From positions 124,001-188,000 of the forward strand of contig NZ_RCCH01000007.1 of NCBI RefSeq assembly GCF_003663945.1: a stretch of 64,000 bases of DNA, written 5' to 3'. The notes under the pieces were generated by a model. It was not told the origin of the DNA and made no database searches. It saw only the letters and a list, made by a program, of their open reading frames with translations. This document shows, in pieces, positions 37,670-48,656 of this stretch; the stretch's first letter is position 1; each line of letters opens with the position of its first letter. The translations under genes and the position numbers were made by a program. The DNA is from Lacinutrix venerupis. Its GTDB lineage: Bacteria > Bacteroidota > Bacteroidia > Flavobacteriales > Flavobacteriaceae.

Positions 37670-40285
37670 TTATTGAATATATTTTTTCGCTTCATTTAAA
37701 GCTTCTGGAATACCAGCAGGATTTTTTCCGCCAGCGGTTGCAAAAAATGGCTGTCCGCCGCCGCCGCCATGAATTAGTTTTCCTAATTCTCTAACTACAG
37801 TTCCTGCGTTTAAACCTTTTTCGGCTACTAATTCTTTAGAAATATAACATGTTAACATAGCTTTTCCGCCAGCATCTGTACCAAATAATAAAAATAAATT
37901 TTTATGTTTTTGTCCCAACTCGAAAGCAACATCTTTAATACCTGAGGCATCTAAATCTACCTTTTCGGCTAAAAATTGAACACCATTAATTTCGGTTAAA
38001 TTGTTTGCTAATTCGCCTTTTAAATTTTTGGCTTTATCTTTTAGTAAACTTTCAATTTGCTTTTTTAAATCGCTATTTTCTGTTTGTAGTTTTACTAAAG
38101 CTTCTTTAGGATCTTTTGCGTTGTTTAATAGAGATTTCATTTCTGAAAACACTTTACTATTTTCTGCATAAAAATCTTTAACAGCATCGCTAGTAATAGC
38201 TTCAATTCTTCTAATTCCTGAAGCAACTGCGCCTTCTGATACTATTTTAAAATGCCAAATGTCACCAGTATTTTTTACATGTGTTCCACCGCATAATTCT
38301 ATAGACTGCCCAAAACGAATGGTTCTTACAGTATCGCCATACTTCTCTCCAAATAATGCCATTGCTCCATCTTCAATAGCTTGATCCATTGGCACATTTC
38401 TATTTTCTTCTAAGGCTAGTTTTCCGTCAATTCTTCGGTTTACAAAATCTTCAACCTCTTGTAATTGTTCGTTTGTAACTTTAGAAAAATGAGAAAAATC
38501 GAAACGTAAGTATTTTGAGTGTACTGCACTACCTTTCTGCTCTACGTGAGTTCCTAAAATCTCACGTAATCCTTGGTGCAATAAGTGTGTTGCTGTATGG
38601 TTACATTCTGTTCTATAACGCTGTTTAGCATCTACAACAGCTTTAAACGTTTCGTTTATGTGCTTTGGTAGATTTTTAGTAAAGTGAATGATTACGTTAT
38701 TTTCCTTTTTAGTATCTAAAATATAAACGACATCGCCATGAGCATCTTCTAAGTAGCCTTTATCACCTACTTGTCCGCCACCTTCTGCATAAAATGGTGT
38801 TAAGTTGAATACTAGCTGATACATTTCACCATCTTTTTTAGAGGTTACCTTTCTGTATCGTGTTAACTTTACATTAGCTTCTAAAGCATCGTAACCAATA
38901 AATTCTTGTTCAACATCATCAATTAAAGTTGTCCAATCATCAGATTTTAAAGAAGACGATTCTCGACCACGGCTTTTTTGTTTTTCAAGTTCTGCGTTAA
39001 ATTCTTCTACATTATAAGTGTAGCCTTTTTCACGTAAAATTAAATCGGTTAAATCTTCAGGAAACCCATAAGTATCTTTTAACTCAAAAACTTTAGCTCC
39101 TAAAACCTCTTTTCCTTTTGTAGTTTCTATAATACGGTCTAGTAATAACAAACCTTGATCTAATGTTCTTAAAAACGAGGTTTCTTCTTCTTTAATTACA
39201 TTTTCAATAAGTTGTTTTTGTATTTTTAATTCTGGAAATGCTTCACCCATTTTATCACTTAACACATCTACTAAACGGTAAATAAATGGTTCTTTTTTAT
39301 CTAAAAATGTAAAACCATAACGTACTGCACGACGTAAAATGCGACGTATTACATATCCTGCACCTGTATTACTTGGTAATTGTCCATCTGCAATAGAGAA
39401 TGCTACTGCACGAACATGGTCTGATATTACACGAATGGCAATATCGGTTTTTTCATCTTTATTATATTCTTTATCTGTAATGGTTTCTATTTCACGTATA
39501 ATTGGTGTAAAAACATCTGTATCGTAATTAGATTGTACATTTTGTAACACCATACATAAACGCTCAAATCCCATTCCTGTATCTATATGCTTATTTGGTA
39601 AACCTTCAAGCGATCCATTTGCTTTACGGTTATACTGCATAAATACAAGGTTCCAGATTTCAACCACTTGTGGGTGATCCATATTTACTAAATCTTTACC
39701 GCTTACTTTTGCTTTTTCTTCAGCCGAACGTATATCTACATGTATCTCACTACAAGGTCCACATGGTCCTTGTTCTCCCATTTCCCAAAAGTTATCTTTT
39801 TTATTTCCTTTTAAAATACGGTCTTCGCTAATGTATTGTTTCCAGATATCGAAAGCTTCAGTATCCATTTCAAGGTTGTCGCTATCTTCGCTACCTTCAA
39901 AAACAGTTACGTATAAAATATCTTTATCTATTTTATAAACTTCGGTTAACAACTCCCAAGCCCAAGCTATTGCTTCTTTTTTAAAGTAATCTCCAAAAGA
40001 CCAATTTCCTAACATTTCGAATAAAGTATGGTGGTATGTATCGTAACCAACTTCTTCTAAATCGTTATGTTTACCAGAAACGCGCAAACATTTTTGAGAA
40101 TCTGCTATACGTGTGTTTTTAGGCTCAGAATTTCCTAAAAAATATTCTTTAAAAGGAACCATTCCAGCATTTACAAACATTAACGTTGGATCATCCTTTA
40201 AAACCATAGGAGCAGAAGGCACAATACCGTGTTTCTTTTTTTCGAAAAAATTTAAAAATGTAGAGCGAATATCTTGAGATTTCAT
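37670..40285 (-). CDS. alaS: Alanyl-tRNA synthetase
   Basis: 871 residues. Class II catalytic core (about 1-240: [39 protein letters not shown]), tRNA recognition region, editing domain with HTATHLLHQ and [15 protein letters not shown], and a C-terminal DHHA1-like oligomerisation domain ending in [16 protein letters not shown]. Full length with no interruptions. Confidence 0.97.
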   Translation of the reverse strand: MKSQDIRSTFLNFFEKKKHGIVPSAPMVLKDDPTLMFVNAGMVPFKEYFLGNSEPKNTRIADSQKCLRVSGKHNDLEEVGYDTYHHTLFEMLGNWSFGDYFKKEAIAWAWELLTEVYKIDKDILYVTVFEGSEDSDNLEMDTEAFDIWKQYISEDRILKGNKKDNFWEMGEQGPCGPCSEIHVDIRSAEEKAKVSGKDLVNMDHPQVVEIWNLVFMQYNRKANGSLEGLPNKHIDTGMGFERLCMVLQNVQSNYDTDVFTPIIREIETITDKEYNKDEKTDIAIRVISDHVRAVAFSIADGQLPSNTGAGYVIRRILRRAVRYGFTFLDKKEPFIYRLVDVLSDKMGEAFPELKIQKQLIENVIKEEETSFLRTLDQGLLLLDRIIETTKGKEVLGAKVFELKDTYGFPEDLTDLILREKGYTYNVEEFNAELEKQKSRGRESSSLKSDDWTTLIDDVEQEFIGYDALEANVKLTRYRKVTSKKDGEMYQLVFNLTPFYAEGGGQVGDKGYLEDAHGDVVYILDTKKENNVIIHFTKNLPKHINETFKAVVDAKQRYRTECNHTATHLLHQGLREILGTHVEQKGSAVHSKYLRFDFSHFSKVTNEQLQEVEDFVNRRIDGKLALEENRNVPMDQAIEDGAMALFGEKYGDTVRTIRFGQSIELCGGTHVKNTGDIWHFKIVSEGAVASGIRRIEAITSDAVKDFYAENSKVFSEMKSLLNNAKDPKEALVKLQTENSDLKKQIESLLKDKAKNLKGELANNLTEINGVQFLAEKVDLDASGIKDVAFELGQKHKNLFLLFGTDAGGKAMLTCYISKELVAEKGLNAGTVVRELGKLIHGGGGGQPFFATAGGKNPAGIPEALNEAKKYIQ

Positions 40286-40427
40286 CTGTTTACTTGTTGC
40301 TTTTATATTAATAAATGAAACTCACTTTACAATTTAGATTCTGTTAAACCTAATATTTATAGCTTATTTCAAATAGTATTGTTAATAATCTTGTTTTAAC
40401 TAATCGCGAACGTTAGAAAACAATTTA

Positions 40428-40435
40428 TATATTTG
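40428..40435 (+). promoter_or_regulatory. -7 promoter element of the M23 peptidase operon
   Basis: TATATTTG matches TAnnTTTG, about 70 bases before the ATG at 40506. No clear -33 TTG. Confidence 0.45.
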
Positions 40436-40505
40436 TTTTGCGTTTTTTAATAGTGTAACTTGATTTTGAGTTACATTTAACTGCAAAAATAGTATAATTT
40501 ACACA

Positions 40506-41477
40506 ATGAGTAAGGTAAAATATTATTATGATTCTGATACGCTATCGTATCGTAAAATTGAACGTAAAAAACGTCGTACTTTAAAGTACTTTTTGGCCTT
40601 TTTATTTTCTTCTGCTTTATTTGGATTACTTTTTGTTTTTTTAGCAAGTCAGTTTTTTAAATCTCCCAATGAAAAAGCACTTGAAAGAGAATTAAGCAAT
40701 ATGCAGTTACAATTTGAGTTATTAAACAAAAAAATGACTGAAGCTGAAGCTGTACTTGCCAACGTAGAAGAAAGAGATAATAATATTTATAGATTATATT
40801 TTGAATCTAATCCTATTCCTGAAGAACAACGAAAAGCAGGATTTGGAGGTGTAAACAGATACAAAGCTTTTGAAGGTTTTGATAATTCTAAACTTATTAA
40901 AGAAAGTAATAAACGTTTAGACATACTACAAAAACGAATTGTTGTACAGTCTAAATCTTTAGACGAAATTGCCATTTTAGCCGCAGAAAAAGAAAAGCTT
41001 TTAGCATCCATTCCAGCAATTCAACCTGTAAACAATGAAGATTTAACACGAATGGCTTCTGGCTATGGTATGCGTACAGATCCTTTTAATAAGACAAGAA
41101 AAATGCATTGGGGAATGGACTTTACTGCTCCTCGAGGCACACCAATTTATGCTGCTGGAGATGGCGTTGTAGAACGAGCAGACAGTAACAGTTCTGGCTA
41201 TGGTAAACACATACGTATAGATCATGGTTATGGTTATGTATCGCTATATGCACATTTATACAAATACAATGTTGGTAAAAACCAAAAAGTAAAACGTGGT
41301 GACTTAATTGGTTTTGTTGGAAGTACAGGCAGAAGTGAAGCTCCACATTTACATTACGAAATATTTAAAGACGGAGAACGTATTAACCCTATTAATTTCT
41401 ATTACGGTAGTTTAACAGCAGAAGAATATAGTAAACTACTCGATCGTTCTTCTATAGAAAACCAATCTTTAGATTAA
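40506..41477 (+). CDS. M23 family metallopeptidase, membrane-anchored
   Basis: 323 residues. Cytoplasmic basic N-terminus, one membrane segment (about 28-50), a periplasmic coiled coil (about 55-165) and an M23/LytM domain (about 185-295). The zinc site is complete: HWGMD (His201, Asp205) and HLHYE (His281, His283). It probably cleaves peptidoglycan cross-links in cell-shape or division control. Its stop overlaps the ATG of the MerR gene (TAATG). Confidence 0.93.
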   Translation: MSKVKYYYDSDTLSYRKIERKKRRTLKYFLAFLFSSALFGLLFVFLASQFFKSPNEKALERELSNMQLQFELLNKKMTEAEAVLANVEERDNNIYRLYFESNPIPEEQRKAGFGGVNRYKAFEGFDNSKLIKESNKRLDILQKRIVVQSKSLDEIAILAAEKEKLLASIPAIQPVNNEDLTRMASGYGMRTDPFNKTRKMHWGMDFTAPRGTPIYAAGDGVVERADSNSSGYGKHIRIDHGYGYVSLYAHLYKYNVGKNQKVKRGDLIGFVGSTGRSEAPHLHYEIFKDGERINPINFYYGSLTAEEYSKLLDRSSIENQSLD

Positions 41478-41806
41478 TGCAAATAAACCTTCCAGAAAAA
41501 AGATATTATGCCATAGGCGAAGTCGCTAATGCCTTTAACGTAAACACGTCTTTAATTAGATTCTGGGAGAAAGAATTTGATGTTTTAAAACCTAAAAAAA
41601 ACGCAAAAGGCAACCGTAAATTTACACCCGAAGATATTAAAAACCTTCAATTTATTTACCACTTAGTAAAAGAGCGTGGCTTCACATTAGAAGGTGCAAA
41701 AATTCATATTAAAGAAGAAAAGCAGAAAAGCCTTACTAATTTTGAAATAATTAGTAAATTAGAAGGCATTAAAGCACAATTAATAAAATTAAAAAATGAA
41801 TTATAA
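41477..41806 (+). CDS. MerR-family transcriptional regulator
   Basis: 109 residues: a MerR winged HTH (YYAIGEVANAFNVNTSLIRFW, then EKEF, the KNAKGNRKFTPEDI segment) and a short coiled-coil tail (about 80-109), with no ligand-binding domain or metal-binding cysteines. It is translationally coupled to the M23 peptidase (1-base overlap), a pairing seen across Bacteroidota. Target genes are unknown. Confidence 0.9.
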   Translation: MQINLPEKRYYAIGEVANAFNVNTSLIRFWEKEFDVLKPKKNAKGNRKFTPEDIKNLQFIYHLVKERGFTLEGAKIHIKEEKQKSLTNFEIISKLEGIKAQLIKLKNEL

Positions 41807-41843
41807 AGAACTACCTGAACACTCAACTAAAAAACCAAACACC

Positions 41844-42443
41844 ATGAAAAAATTTCTTATACCACTTGTAGTTATTGGAGTTATTATTTTTGCTATCTAC
41901 TCTTGGGGAGTTGGCATTAACAATACAGCTGTAGAACTTGAAGCTAATGCAAAAACAGCTTGGTCTAATGTAGAAAGTAGCTACCAAAGAAGAAGCGACC
42001 TTTATAATTCTATTATAAAAACCGTACAAGGATCTGCAGATTTTGAAAGAAAAACTTTAAATGAAGTTATTGAAGCAAGATCTAAAGCCACTTCTGTTAA
42101 TATAGACGCTAATAATTTATCACCAGAAAATGTAGCAAAATTTCAACAAGCACAAAGCCAATTAAGTGGTTCTTTTAGTAGACTTATTGCATCGTTTGAG
42201 CGTTACCCAGAATTAAGAACTACGGAGCAGTTTAAAGAATTTCAATCTCAACAAGAAGGTACAGAAAACCGTATTAATGTTGCAAGAGATAGATATAATG
42301 ATGCCGTAAACAAATACGATATTTATACTACAAAATTCCCAAACAAAATACTTGCAGGTATGTTTGGCTTTAAAGAAATGGCAAGATATAAAGCAGACCC
42401 AGGTTCTGAAAAAGTTCCAGATGTAGAATTTAAATTCGATTAA
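41844..42443 (+). CDS. lemA: LemA family protein
   Basis: 199 residues. An N-terminal membrane anchor (about 4-22) and a helical LemA domain: NTAVELEANAKTAWSNVESSYQRRSDL (residues about 26-52), VEARSKAT-like VIEARSKATS, FQSQQEGTENRINVARDRYNDAVNKYN-like stretch, and FPNKILAGMFGF. ATG 41844 is preferred over the in-frame ATG at 41796 that overlaps merR, because it begins the membrane anchor. LemA is commonly next to TPM-domain proteins; function is unknown, possibly in envelope quality control. Confidence 0.92.
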   Translation: MKKFLIPLVVIGVIIFAIYSWGVGINNTAVELEANAKTAWSNVESSYQRRSDLYNSIIKTVQGSADFERKTLNEVIEARSKATSVNIDANNLSPENVAKFQQAQSQLSGSFSRLIASFERYPELRTTEQFKEFQSQQEGTENRINVARDRYNDAVNKYDIYTTKFPNKILAGMFGFKEMARYKADPGSEKVPDVEFKFD

Positions 42444-42456
42444 TTTATTTAAATAC

Positions 42457-42897
42457 ATGCAAAATCCTGTTGAAGCATTTTTAACCACTATTGAAGAACA
42501 AGAGATTGTTGCTGCCATTCGTGAGGCAGAACAACAAACTTCTGGTGAAATTAGAGTACACATCGAAAACACTTGCAAAGGCAATATAGAAGATCGCGCT
42601 TTGGAGGTGTTTTCTATTTTAAAAATGCAAAATACAGAGTTACATAATGCTGTTTTAATTTATTTAGCAGTAAATGATAAAGCATTTGCTATCTATGGAG
42701 ATAGAGGAATAAACGCCGTAGTCGCCGATAATTTTTGGGATGACACAAAAAATGTAATTCAAAATCACCTTAAAAAAGGCAATAGAAAACAAGCTTTAGT
42801 TGATGGTATTTTACTTGCTGGAAAGCAACTAAAAGAATTCTTCCCTATTTCTAAAAATGATAGAAATGAATTAAGTAACACTATTTCTAAAGGATGA
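42457..42897 (+). CDS. TPM-domain protein, soluble
   Basis: 146 residues. TPM domain without a signal peptide or membrane segment: EEQEIVAAIREAEQQTSGEI, VLIYLAVNDKAFAIYGDRGI. It lies 13 bases after lemA and overlaps the next TPM gene by 4 bases (ATGA), so it belongs to one operon. A cytosolic TPM protein next to an exported one is typical of this cluster. Confidence 0.88.
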   Translation: MQNPVEAFLTTIEEQEIVAAIREAEQQTSGEIRVHIENTCKGNIEDRALEVFSILKMQNTELHNAVLIYLAVNDKAFAIYGDRGINAVVADNFWDDTKNVIQNHLKKGNRKQALVDGILLAGKQLKEFFPISKNDRNELSNTISKG

Positions 42898-43754
42898 GTT
42901 TTTACAAACAATTTTCTGTGAGCAACTATCAGCCATTTGTAAGCCTTAACAAAAACATTTTTGTGCTTTTTTTGGGTCTTTTACTTTTAAGTAATTTATC
43001 CTTTGCTCAATACGATATTCCAGATACTCCAAAATTTCAAACTAGTGTTTACGATTATTATGGTTTACTTCAGTCTGGACAAAAAACAGCTTTAGAAAAC
43101 AAACTTGTAAAATATTCTGATACAACCTCAACTCAAATTGTGGTAGCAATTATATCTTCAACCAATGGAGAGTACATAAATTATCTTGGTACGCAATGGG
43201 CACAAAAATGGGGCATTGGAGATCAAGAAAAAGACAATGGTATTTTTATATTATTAGCACGAGATGATAGAAAAATAAGTATTAGCACTGGTTACGGTAC
43301 AGAACATTTAATGACAGATGCCATATCACGACGTATTATAGAACGAGATATTATCCCTTATTTTAAACGTAACGATTACTTTGGCGGCTTAAATCGTGGT
43401 GCAGATGCTATTTTTGAAGTAATGCAAGGCGAATACCAAGGAACAAGACAAACCAGTAGCGAAGCCTTTCCTTTTGCTGTAGTATTTTTTATGTTTATTG
43501 TTTTTGTAATTATACTTATATCTATTTCTAAAAACCGACGTGGTGGCGGGAATGGAGGCGATAGGTTTGACGGCAGAAATACCACACGAGACATCCTTGA
43601 AGCTATAATATTAAGCAACTCTGGTCGCGGAGGTTATAGAAGTGGATCTGGAGGTTTTGGAGGTGGTTTTGGCAGTGGAGGTTCTTCAGGTGGTTTTGGA
43701 GGTGGCTTTGGCGGCGGCGGTTTCGGCGGAGGTGGAGCTTCTGGCGGATGGTAA
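42894..43754 (+). CDS. TPM-domain protein with Gly-rich C-terminus (YgcG-like)
   Basis: 286 residues. A signal sequence (about 20-38, ending LSFAQ), a periplasmic TPM domain (about 45-185: VYDYYGLLQSGQKTALENKL, GWGIGD-like KWGIGDQEKDNG, STGYGTEHLMTD), a membrane segment (about 195-213) and a C-terminal tail of Gly/Ser/Phe repeats (about 245-286, FGGGFGGGG type). Relatives have been reported as phosphatase-like or as part of photosystem repair in plants; the bacterial role is unclear. Confidence 0.9.
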   Translation: MSFYKQFSVSNYQPFVSLNKNIFVLFLGLLLLSNLSFAQYDIPDTPKFQTSVYDYYGLLQSGQKTALENKLVKYSDTTSTQIVVAIISSTNGEYINYLGTQWAQKWGIGDQEKDNGIFILLARDDRKISISTGYGTEHLMTDAISRRIIERDIIPYFKRNDYFGGLNRGADAIFEVMQGEYQGTRQTSSEAFPFAVVFFMFIVFVIILISISKNRRGGGNGGDRFDGRNTTRDILEAIILSNSGRGGYRSGSGGFGGGFGSGGSSGGFGGGFGGGGFGGGGASGGW

Positions 43755-43820
43755 TTTACGTTTTTAACACTTAAACCATCTAAAACATATTAACACTGCT
43801 AATATATTTCAATTTTAAAA

Positions 43821-44294
43821 ATGAAAAATCTTGTCATTATTTCAATAATTTTATTACTTATATCTTGCAAACAAAATAATCCCAAGACAATTGTTGCAAT
43901 TGATGTTGTGCAAGATTATAGCCAATTATTTTCAGCTGAAGAAAAACAAACACTTTCAGAAAAAATAATTAATTACGAAAAGGAAACAACTAATCAAATT
44001 TGTGTTTACACTATCGATTCTCTTCCACAAAACACAAACTCACTTTATTATGCTACAAACCTAGCTATGGAACTTGGTGTAGGCACTAAGGATAAAAACA
44101 ATGGCCTTTTGCTTTTAATATCAAAATATGATAGAAAAATAGCCATTGCTACAGGTACCGAAACAGAAAAAACAATTACAGATCTTATAGCAAATGAGAT
44201 AATTACCACTACTATTGTTCCAAAATTTAAAGAAAATCTTTATTTTAAGGGAGTGAGCAATAGTTTAGACTCTATTATAAAAAAATGGAATTAA
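43821..44294 (+). CDS. TPM-domain lipoprotein
   Basis: 157 residues. Lipobox LLISC (Cys16), then a TPM domain: DYSQLFSAEEKQTLSEKI, CVYTIDSLP, GVGTKDKNNGLLLLISKYDR and KIAIATGTETEK. This is the third TPM protein in a row. It is 66 bases from the previous gene and overlaps the convergent beta-barrel gene by 4 bases. Confidence 0.87.
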   Translation: MKNLVIISIILLLISCKQNNPKTIVAIDVVQDYSQLFSAEEKQTLSEKIINYEKETTNQICVYTIDSLPQNTNSLYYATNLAMELGVGTKDKNNGLLLLISKYDRKIAIATGTETEKTITDLIANEIITTTIVPKFKENLYFKGVSNSLDSIIKKWN

Positions 44295-47071
44295 TCGAAA
44301 AAATAAATATCGTTATCCTTACTTTCTCCTTTAGAACCTAAGCTATTAAATTTCCAACTAAAACTTAACATAAAGTATTGCTGTAATACTGTACTCTGTG
44401 AATCTTGGATATAATCCTGTGTTGCAATACGTCTAGCGTTTGTATTTTGATTTAACAAATCGTAAACTTTAAGAGTTAAAGCTCCTTGATCTTTTAAAAC
44501 AGAATAAGCTAAAGTTGAGTTCCAAAACCATGCTGTTTTTTGAAATCCGTCTGCAATATTAGGATTATAATTAAAACTTACATCGTTTCTCCATTCAAAG
44601 TTTTTTGGTAGAAAAGTTGCTGTTCTAACTCCGGCATCATGGCTAGTAAAGTTTCTATCTTCAAAAGCCTCTATACCATAAGTGTTTTTAGTGTATGTAA
44701 TTCTATAATAAGGCTTAAACTCTAGAACCTTATCCCAGATAAAATCGACTCCTATATTTGGCGTTAATGAATTTACTTTACTGTCGTATTGCACATCGTT
44801 ATTAAAATTTACATTTTTTGTAAAGTTAGTCCAGGCTCCTAATCTAAATTTTATTTTTCTAATAGAATCTAACTTAAAATCTTTACTATATCTTCCATAA
44901 ATACCCATATTATAATTACCATCTACGTTTTCGTAAGTTGTTACTCTTTTTAAAGTTTCAGGATCTACTGTGGTTTTAGATATAACTTGATTATTAGAAA
45001 TTTCTGCATTAGCATTTAAATACAAACCTGTTTTTTTCTGCCAATCGAAACCATTATAACCAATATAAACACGATGACTTTTTTCTGGTTCTAAATTTGG
45101 GTTACCTACAACAGTGTTTAATGGATTTGAAACATCAGTAAATGCCTGTAACTGTCTTAAAGCTGGCGGATTATTACTTAGTCTATAATTTGCGTAAATT
45201 GATGCTTTTGGACTAAAGCGATAATTAAGATAAGAGTTTATTTCTGCATTATTAAAATCGCGCTCTACGTTAAATTGAGGCCTTAAAAGATCATTATTTT
45301 TAAGTGTTCTCATATTATAACTAATATTAAAACGTCCTGACAATTTCTCTCCTCGGTAACTTAAAGCAACTCCAGGAATACTTCTAGAATCTACATACTC
45401 AAAATCTGTACTTAACTCTGTATTAAAATCTACATAATCTTGTAATACCTCATTAAAATCGAAAGTACTCTCTCTATTTTCATCTTTATCCCTAGCGTAT
45501 TGATATTCAAAATTTAAAAATAATTTTTTAGCTACCAAAGGCAATCTATACGTTAATTCTGCACTTATACCGTTACTGTTTTTTTCTCCATCGGTAAATT
45601 GATTTCTATTAATAGTTTCTGGATCGGTACCAAAAACTTCGGTATTCGAGTTTATAAAGTCGTCGTTTTCGGTTTCATTTATTCTATTTTCTAATTCAAA
45701 ACGCAAAAACGAACCTTTGCTACCAAAGCGTTTAGTTAAACTTAACTCGTTAGAGAAATCTTTTCCAAAACTTTCGACATTAGAATTTACGGTAGATTGA
45801 TTTGTTAATACACGATCTTCGTCTAAAGTCTCATCGTTACTACTATAAAGTGTTCTACTTTTAGAGTAGTTAAATGATGGTGCTATATTAATTTGAAATG
45901 TTGAATCTGTTTCAATTTCAAATTCTAGGTTTGCTGTATGGCTATCTGTATCGTTTTCGGATTTAGAATTAGTATTATTAAAAAATCTAGAGTCTGATAA
46001 TATAGTTTCTCGTTGAGAAGACGACTCGTTTTCCGAACTACTTGAAGAGAAAAAATAATCTCCAGAAGCCTCTGTTTTTTCGCCAATTTTATCGGCATAA
46101 TTTACTCCTGCATTTTGAGAAGTTGTAATACCTACTCCGCCTCCAAAAGAACGACCACCAATAGAAAAAGACCCATTACTACTCCACGATGTGCTTCCTC
46201 CACGCCCAAACATTTTAGAAATTTCACCAAAACTAAATCCTGGAGAATTTGTATTATTTCCTCCTGCTAAAACACTTACTCTTTGATCGTTATCAAAATA
46301 ATTAAGCATTCCTGCAAACTCATAACGCTCATCGGTTCCTCCACCTGCAGAAACGCGTCCAAAAACACCTTTATTATTTTCTTCTTTAATTGTAAGATTT
46401 ATGGTTTTGTTTTCTTTATCTCCAGCTTCTCCAGAAAATGCTTCTGCTTTAGTTTTTGTATCAACAATCTGGATTTTTTCAATAATATCTTTGGTTAAAT
46501 TTTTAGTAGTTATAGACGGATCGTTTCCAAAAAAAGGTTTCCCATTTACTAAAATTTTATTTACTTCTTTTCCATTTACTTTAATTTTTCCTTCTTCATC
46601 TATTTCTACGCCTGGCAATTCTTTAAGTAAATCTTCTACATTAGCATCTTTTTTTGTTTTAAAAGAACTAACATTAAACTCTAAAGTATCTTTTTTAATG
46701 GTTACTGGAGCTGTAGACTTAAGTACAACTTCGTCTAAGGCATTAGACATTTCAAGTGGAATTATACCAATATCTTGAACATCTTTATCCATTTTTATTT
46801 TTTTATGATAGGTTTTAAAACCTACATAAGAAACATAAAAATTCAAGTACTCATCTGAGGTTGAGTTTTCTAAAGAAAATAATCCATCTTTATCTGAAAT
46901 TGTATAAGTAACTAAAGCACTGTCTTTAACACGCTGTAGAAAAACAGTAGCTGCTTCCATAGGATATTGATCCTCGGCATCGACTAGCTTACCTGTTACT
47001 TTAAAATCTTTAGATTGAGAAAACGAAAATGACACACATAATAGTGCTGCGAAAAAAAATAATTTGCGCAT
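44291..47071 (-). CDS. Outer-membrane beta-barrel protein, TonB-receptor-like
   Basis: 926 residues. Signal peptide (1-18), a carboxypeptidase-regulatory-like beta-sandwich (about 22-105: VTGKLVDAEDQYPMEAATVF), a plug-like domain (about 125-230: DLLKELPGVEIDEEGKIKVNG, KILVNGKPFFGNDPS) and a large C-terminal beta barrel (OMP_b-brl_3 type) rich in aromatic strands. A Ser/Gly-rich stretch lies at about 270-350. It probably transports a substrate or acts as a scaffold in the outer membrane. No SusD-like partner is next to it. Confidence 0.88.
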   Translation of the reverse strand: MRKLFFFAALLCVSFSFSQSKDFKVTGKLVDAEDQYPMEAATVFLQRVKDSALVTYTISDKDGLFSLENSTSDEYLNFYVSYVGFKTYHKKIKMDKDVQDIGIIPLEMSNALDEVVLKSTAPVTIKKDTLEFNVSSFKTKKDANVEDLLKELPGVEIDEEGKIKVNGKEVNKILVNGKPFFGNDPSITTKNLTKDIIEKIQIVDTKTKAEAFSGEAGDKENKTINLTIKEENNKGVFGRVSAGGGTDERYEFAGMLNYFDNDQRVSVLAGGNNTNSPGFSFGEISKMFGRGGSTSWSSNGSFSIGGRSFGGGVGITTSQNAGVNYADKIGEKTEASGDYFFSSSSSENESSSQRETILSDSRFFNNTNSKSENDTDSHTANLEFEIETDSTFQINIAPSFNYSKSRTLYSSNDETLDEDRVLTNQSTVNSNVESFGKDFSNELSLTKRFGSKGSFLRFELENRINETENDDFINSNTEVFGTDPETINRNQFTDGEKNSNGISAELTYRLPLVAKKLFLNFEYQYARDKDENRESTFDFNEVLQDYVDFNTELSTDFEYVDSRSIPGVALSYRGEKLSGRFNISYNMRTLKNNDLLRPQFNVERDFNNAEINSYLNYRFSPKASIYANYRLSNNPPALRQLQAFTDVSNPLNTVVGNPNLEPEKSHRVYIGYNGFDWQKKTGLYLNANAEISNNQVISKTTVDPETLKRVTTYENVDGNYNMGIYGRYSKDFKLDSIRKIKFRLGAWTNFTKNVNFNNDVQYDSKVNSLTPNIGVDFIWDKVLEFKPYYRITYTKNTYGIEAFEDRNFTSHDAGVRTATFLPKNFEWRNDVSFNYNPNIADGFQKTAWFWNSTLAYSVLKDQGALTLKVYDLLNQNTNARRIATQDYIQDSQSTVLQQYFMLSFSWKFNSLGSKGESKDNDIYFFD

Positions 47072-47185
47072 GGTTTGGTTGGTTTTTTAGTGATTGACGA
47101 TAGAGTTTAGCGTAAAATAAAAACGAAAATACTATAGATAAAGTATGAAACTCTTAAAAAAAATATAAAAAACCAGCCTAATATG

Positions 47186-48493
47186 TTATTTTTTACGCAT
47201 ATACACACTTACTGGCACACCAGTAAAATCGAACAATTCACGTAGTTTATTTTCTAAAAAACGCTTATATGGTTCTCGAACATATTGTGGTAAATTACAG
47301 AAAAAAGCAAATTGCGGTTGTGGTGTTGGCAATTGCATAACATATTTAATTTTTACAAATTTACCTTTGTATGCCGGTGGTGGATAATTTTCAATAATTG
47401 GTAAAAATGTATCGTTTAAAACACTTGTTTTTATTTTTTTAGTTCGGTTTTTATAAACCTCAACAGCAGTTTCTATAGCTTTATAGATACGTTGTTTTGT
47501 TAAAGCTGACATAAATACAATAGGCACATCTGTAAATGGCTCGCATTGTTGACGTATGTGCTTCTCGAATGCAATTGTTGTTTTATGGTCTTTTTCTACT
47601 AAATCCCATTTATTAACTAAAATTACAATTCCTTTTCTATTTCTTTGTGCTAACCAAAAGATGTTTTGCACTTGTCCGTCGAAGCCTCTATTAGCATCTA
47701 CAACTATTAGGCATACATCTGCATGCTCAATAGCACGAACAGATCGCATAACAGAATAAAACTCTAAGTCTTCTTTTACTTTGGATTTTTTTCTAATTCC
47801 TGCAGTATCTACTAAGTTAAAATCGAAACCAAAACGATTATATTTGGTATCTATTGCATCTCTTGTTGTGCCTGCAATATCTGTTACTATATATCTATCT
47901 TCTCCTATTAAAGCATTAATAAATGAAGATTTTCCAGCGTTAGGACGACCTACAACTGCAAATCTTGGGAGCTCGTCTTTTTCTACATCCTGCTCTTTTT
48001 CTGGAAGCGCTTCAACCAAAGCATCTAACAAATCTCCTGTTCCGCTTCCATTGATACTAGCTATGGTAAAATAATTTCCTAAACCTAAACTATAGAATTC
48101 TACGGCATCTTCTGCACGCTTATTGTTATCTACTTTATTTACAACTAAAAATACAGGTTTAGTAACTCTACGTAATAATTTAGCAACATCTTCATCCATT
48201 CCTGTAACACCATCTTCTACATCTACCATAAATATAATAGCATCTGCTTCATCGATAGCTAACTCTACTTGTTTATCTATTTCAGCTTCAAAAATATCAT
48301 CACTTCCTTTTACATAACCTCCTGTGTCTATTAATGAAAATTCTTTACCATTCCAATCGCTTTTTCCATAGTGGCGATCTCTTGTAACACCACTTACGGC
48401 ATCTACAATGGCCTCGCGACGTTGAATTAAACGATTAAAGAATGTTGATTTTCCAACATTTGGTCTTCCTACAATAGCTACTATATTACTCAT
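47186..48493 (-). CDS. der: Ribosome biogenesis GTPase Der
   Basis: 435 residues with two tandem GTPase domains: [12 protein letters not shown] and [10 protein letters not shown] in the first (about 1-165), [23 protein letters not shown] and NKWDLVEKD in the second (about 175-345), and a C-terminal KH-like domain. Needed for 50S subunit assembly. All G1-G4 motifs are present. Confidence 0.97.
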   Translation of the reverse strand: MSNIVAIVGRPNVGKSTFFNRLIQRREAIVDAVSGVTRDRHYGKSDWNGKEFSLIDTGGYVKGSDDIFEAEIDKQVELAIDEADAIIFMVDVEDGVTGMDEDVAKLLRRVTKPVFLVVNKVDNNKRAEDAVEFYSLGLGNYFTIASINGSGTGDLLDALVEALPEKEQDVEKDELPRFAVVGRPNAGKSSFINALIGEDRYIVTDIAGTTRDAIDTKYNRFGFDFNLVDTAGIRKKSKVKEDLEFYSVMRSVRAIEHADVCLIVVDANRGFDGQVQNIFWLAQRNRKGIVILVNKWDLVEKDHKTTIAFEKHIRQQCEPFTDVPIVFMSALTKQRIYKAIETAVEVYKNRTKKIKTSVLNDTFLPIIENYPPPAYKGKFVKIKYVMQLPTPQPQFAFFCNLPQYVREPYKRFLENKLRELFDFTGVPVSVYMRKK

Positions 48494-48535
48494 AATTTAC
48501 GTTTTAGTCTGCATTACATATCCTGTAAGCGGCTG

Positions 48536-48543
48536 CAAAGGTA
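48536..48543 (-). promoter_or_regulatory. -7 promoter element of der
   Basis: TACCTTTG on the minus strand matches TAnnTTTG, 42 bases before the der ATG. No TTG at the usual distance. Confidence 0.5.
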
Positions 48544-48600
48544 ATGTTTAGTTTAAGATAAAATACACATTTTTTAATTCTTTATAAGTATTTAAAGCAA

Positions 48601-48637
48601 AAAATGCTTTGTCTAAACATTTAAGACAAAGCATTTT
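48601..48637 (-). terminator. Intrinsic terminator of the anchor-I protein gene
   Basis: Perfect 14-bp arms AAAATGCTTTGTCT and its complement with a 9-base loop, and a T run on the minus strand. It lies 20 bases after the stop of the gene at 48657-50180. Confidence 0.88.
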
Positions 48638-48656
48638 ATTATTTTAATTAGTTATT

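Noticed and set aside
43620-43753. Gly-rich repeats as a separate repeat element
   Set aside because: They encode the usual glycine-rich tail of a TPM/YgcG protein and are in frame; no inserted element is needed.
46401-46778. Plus-strand frame of 125 codons inside the beta-barrel gene
   Set aside because: Complementary to a clear outer-membrane protein; hydrophobic, Ser-rich sequence is typical of antisense shadows.
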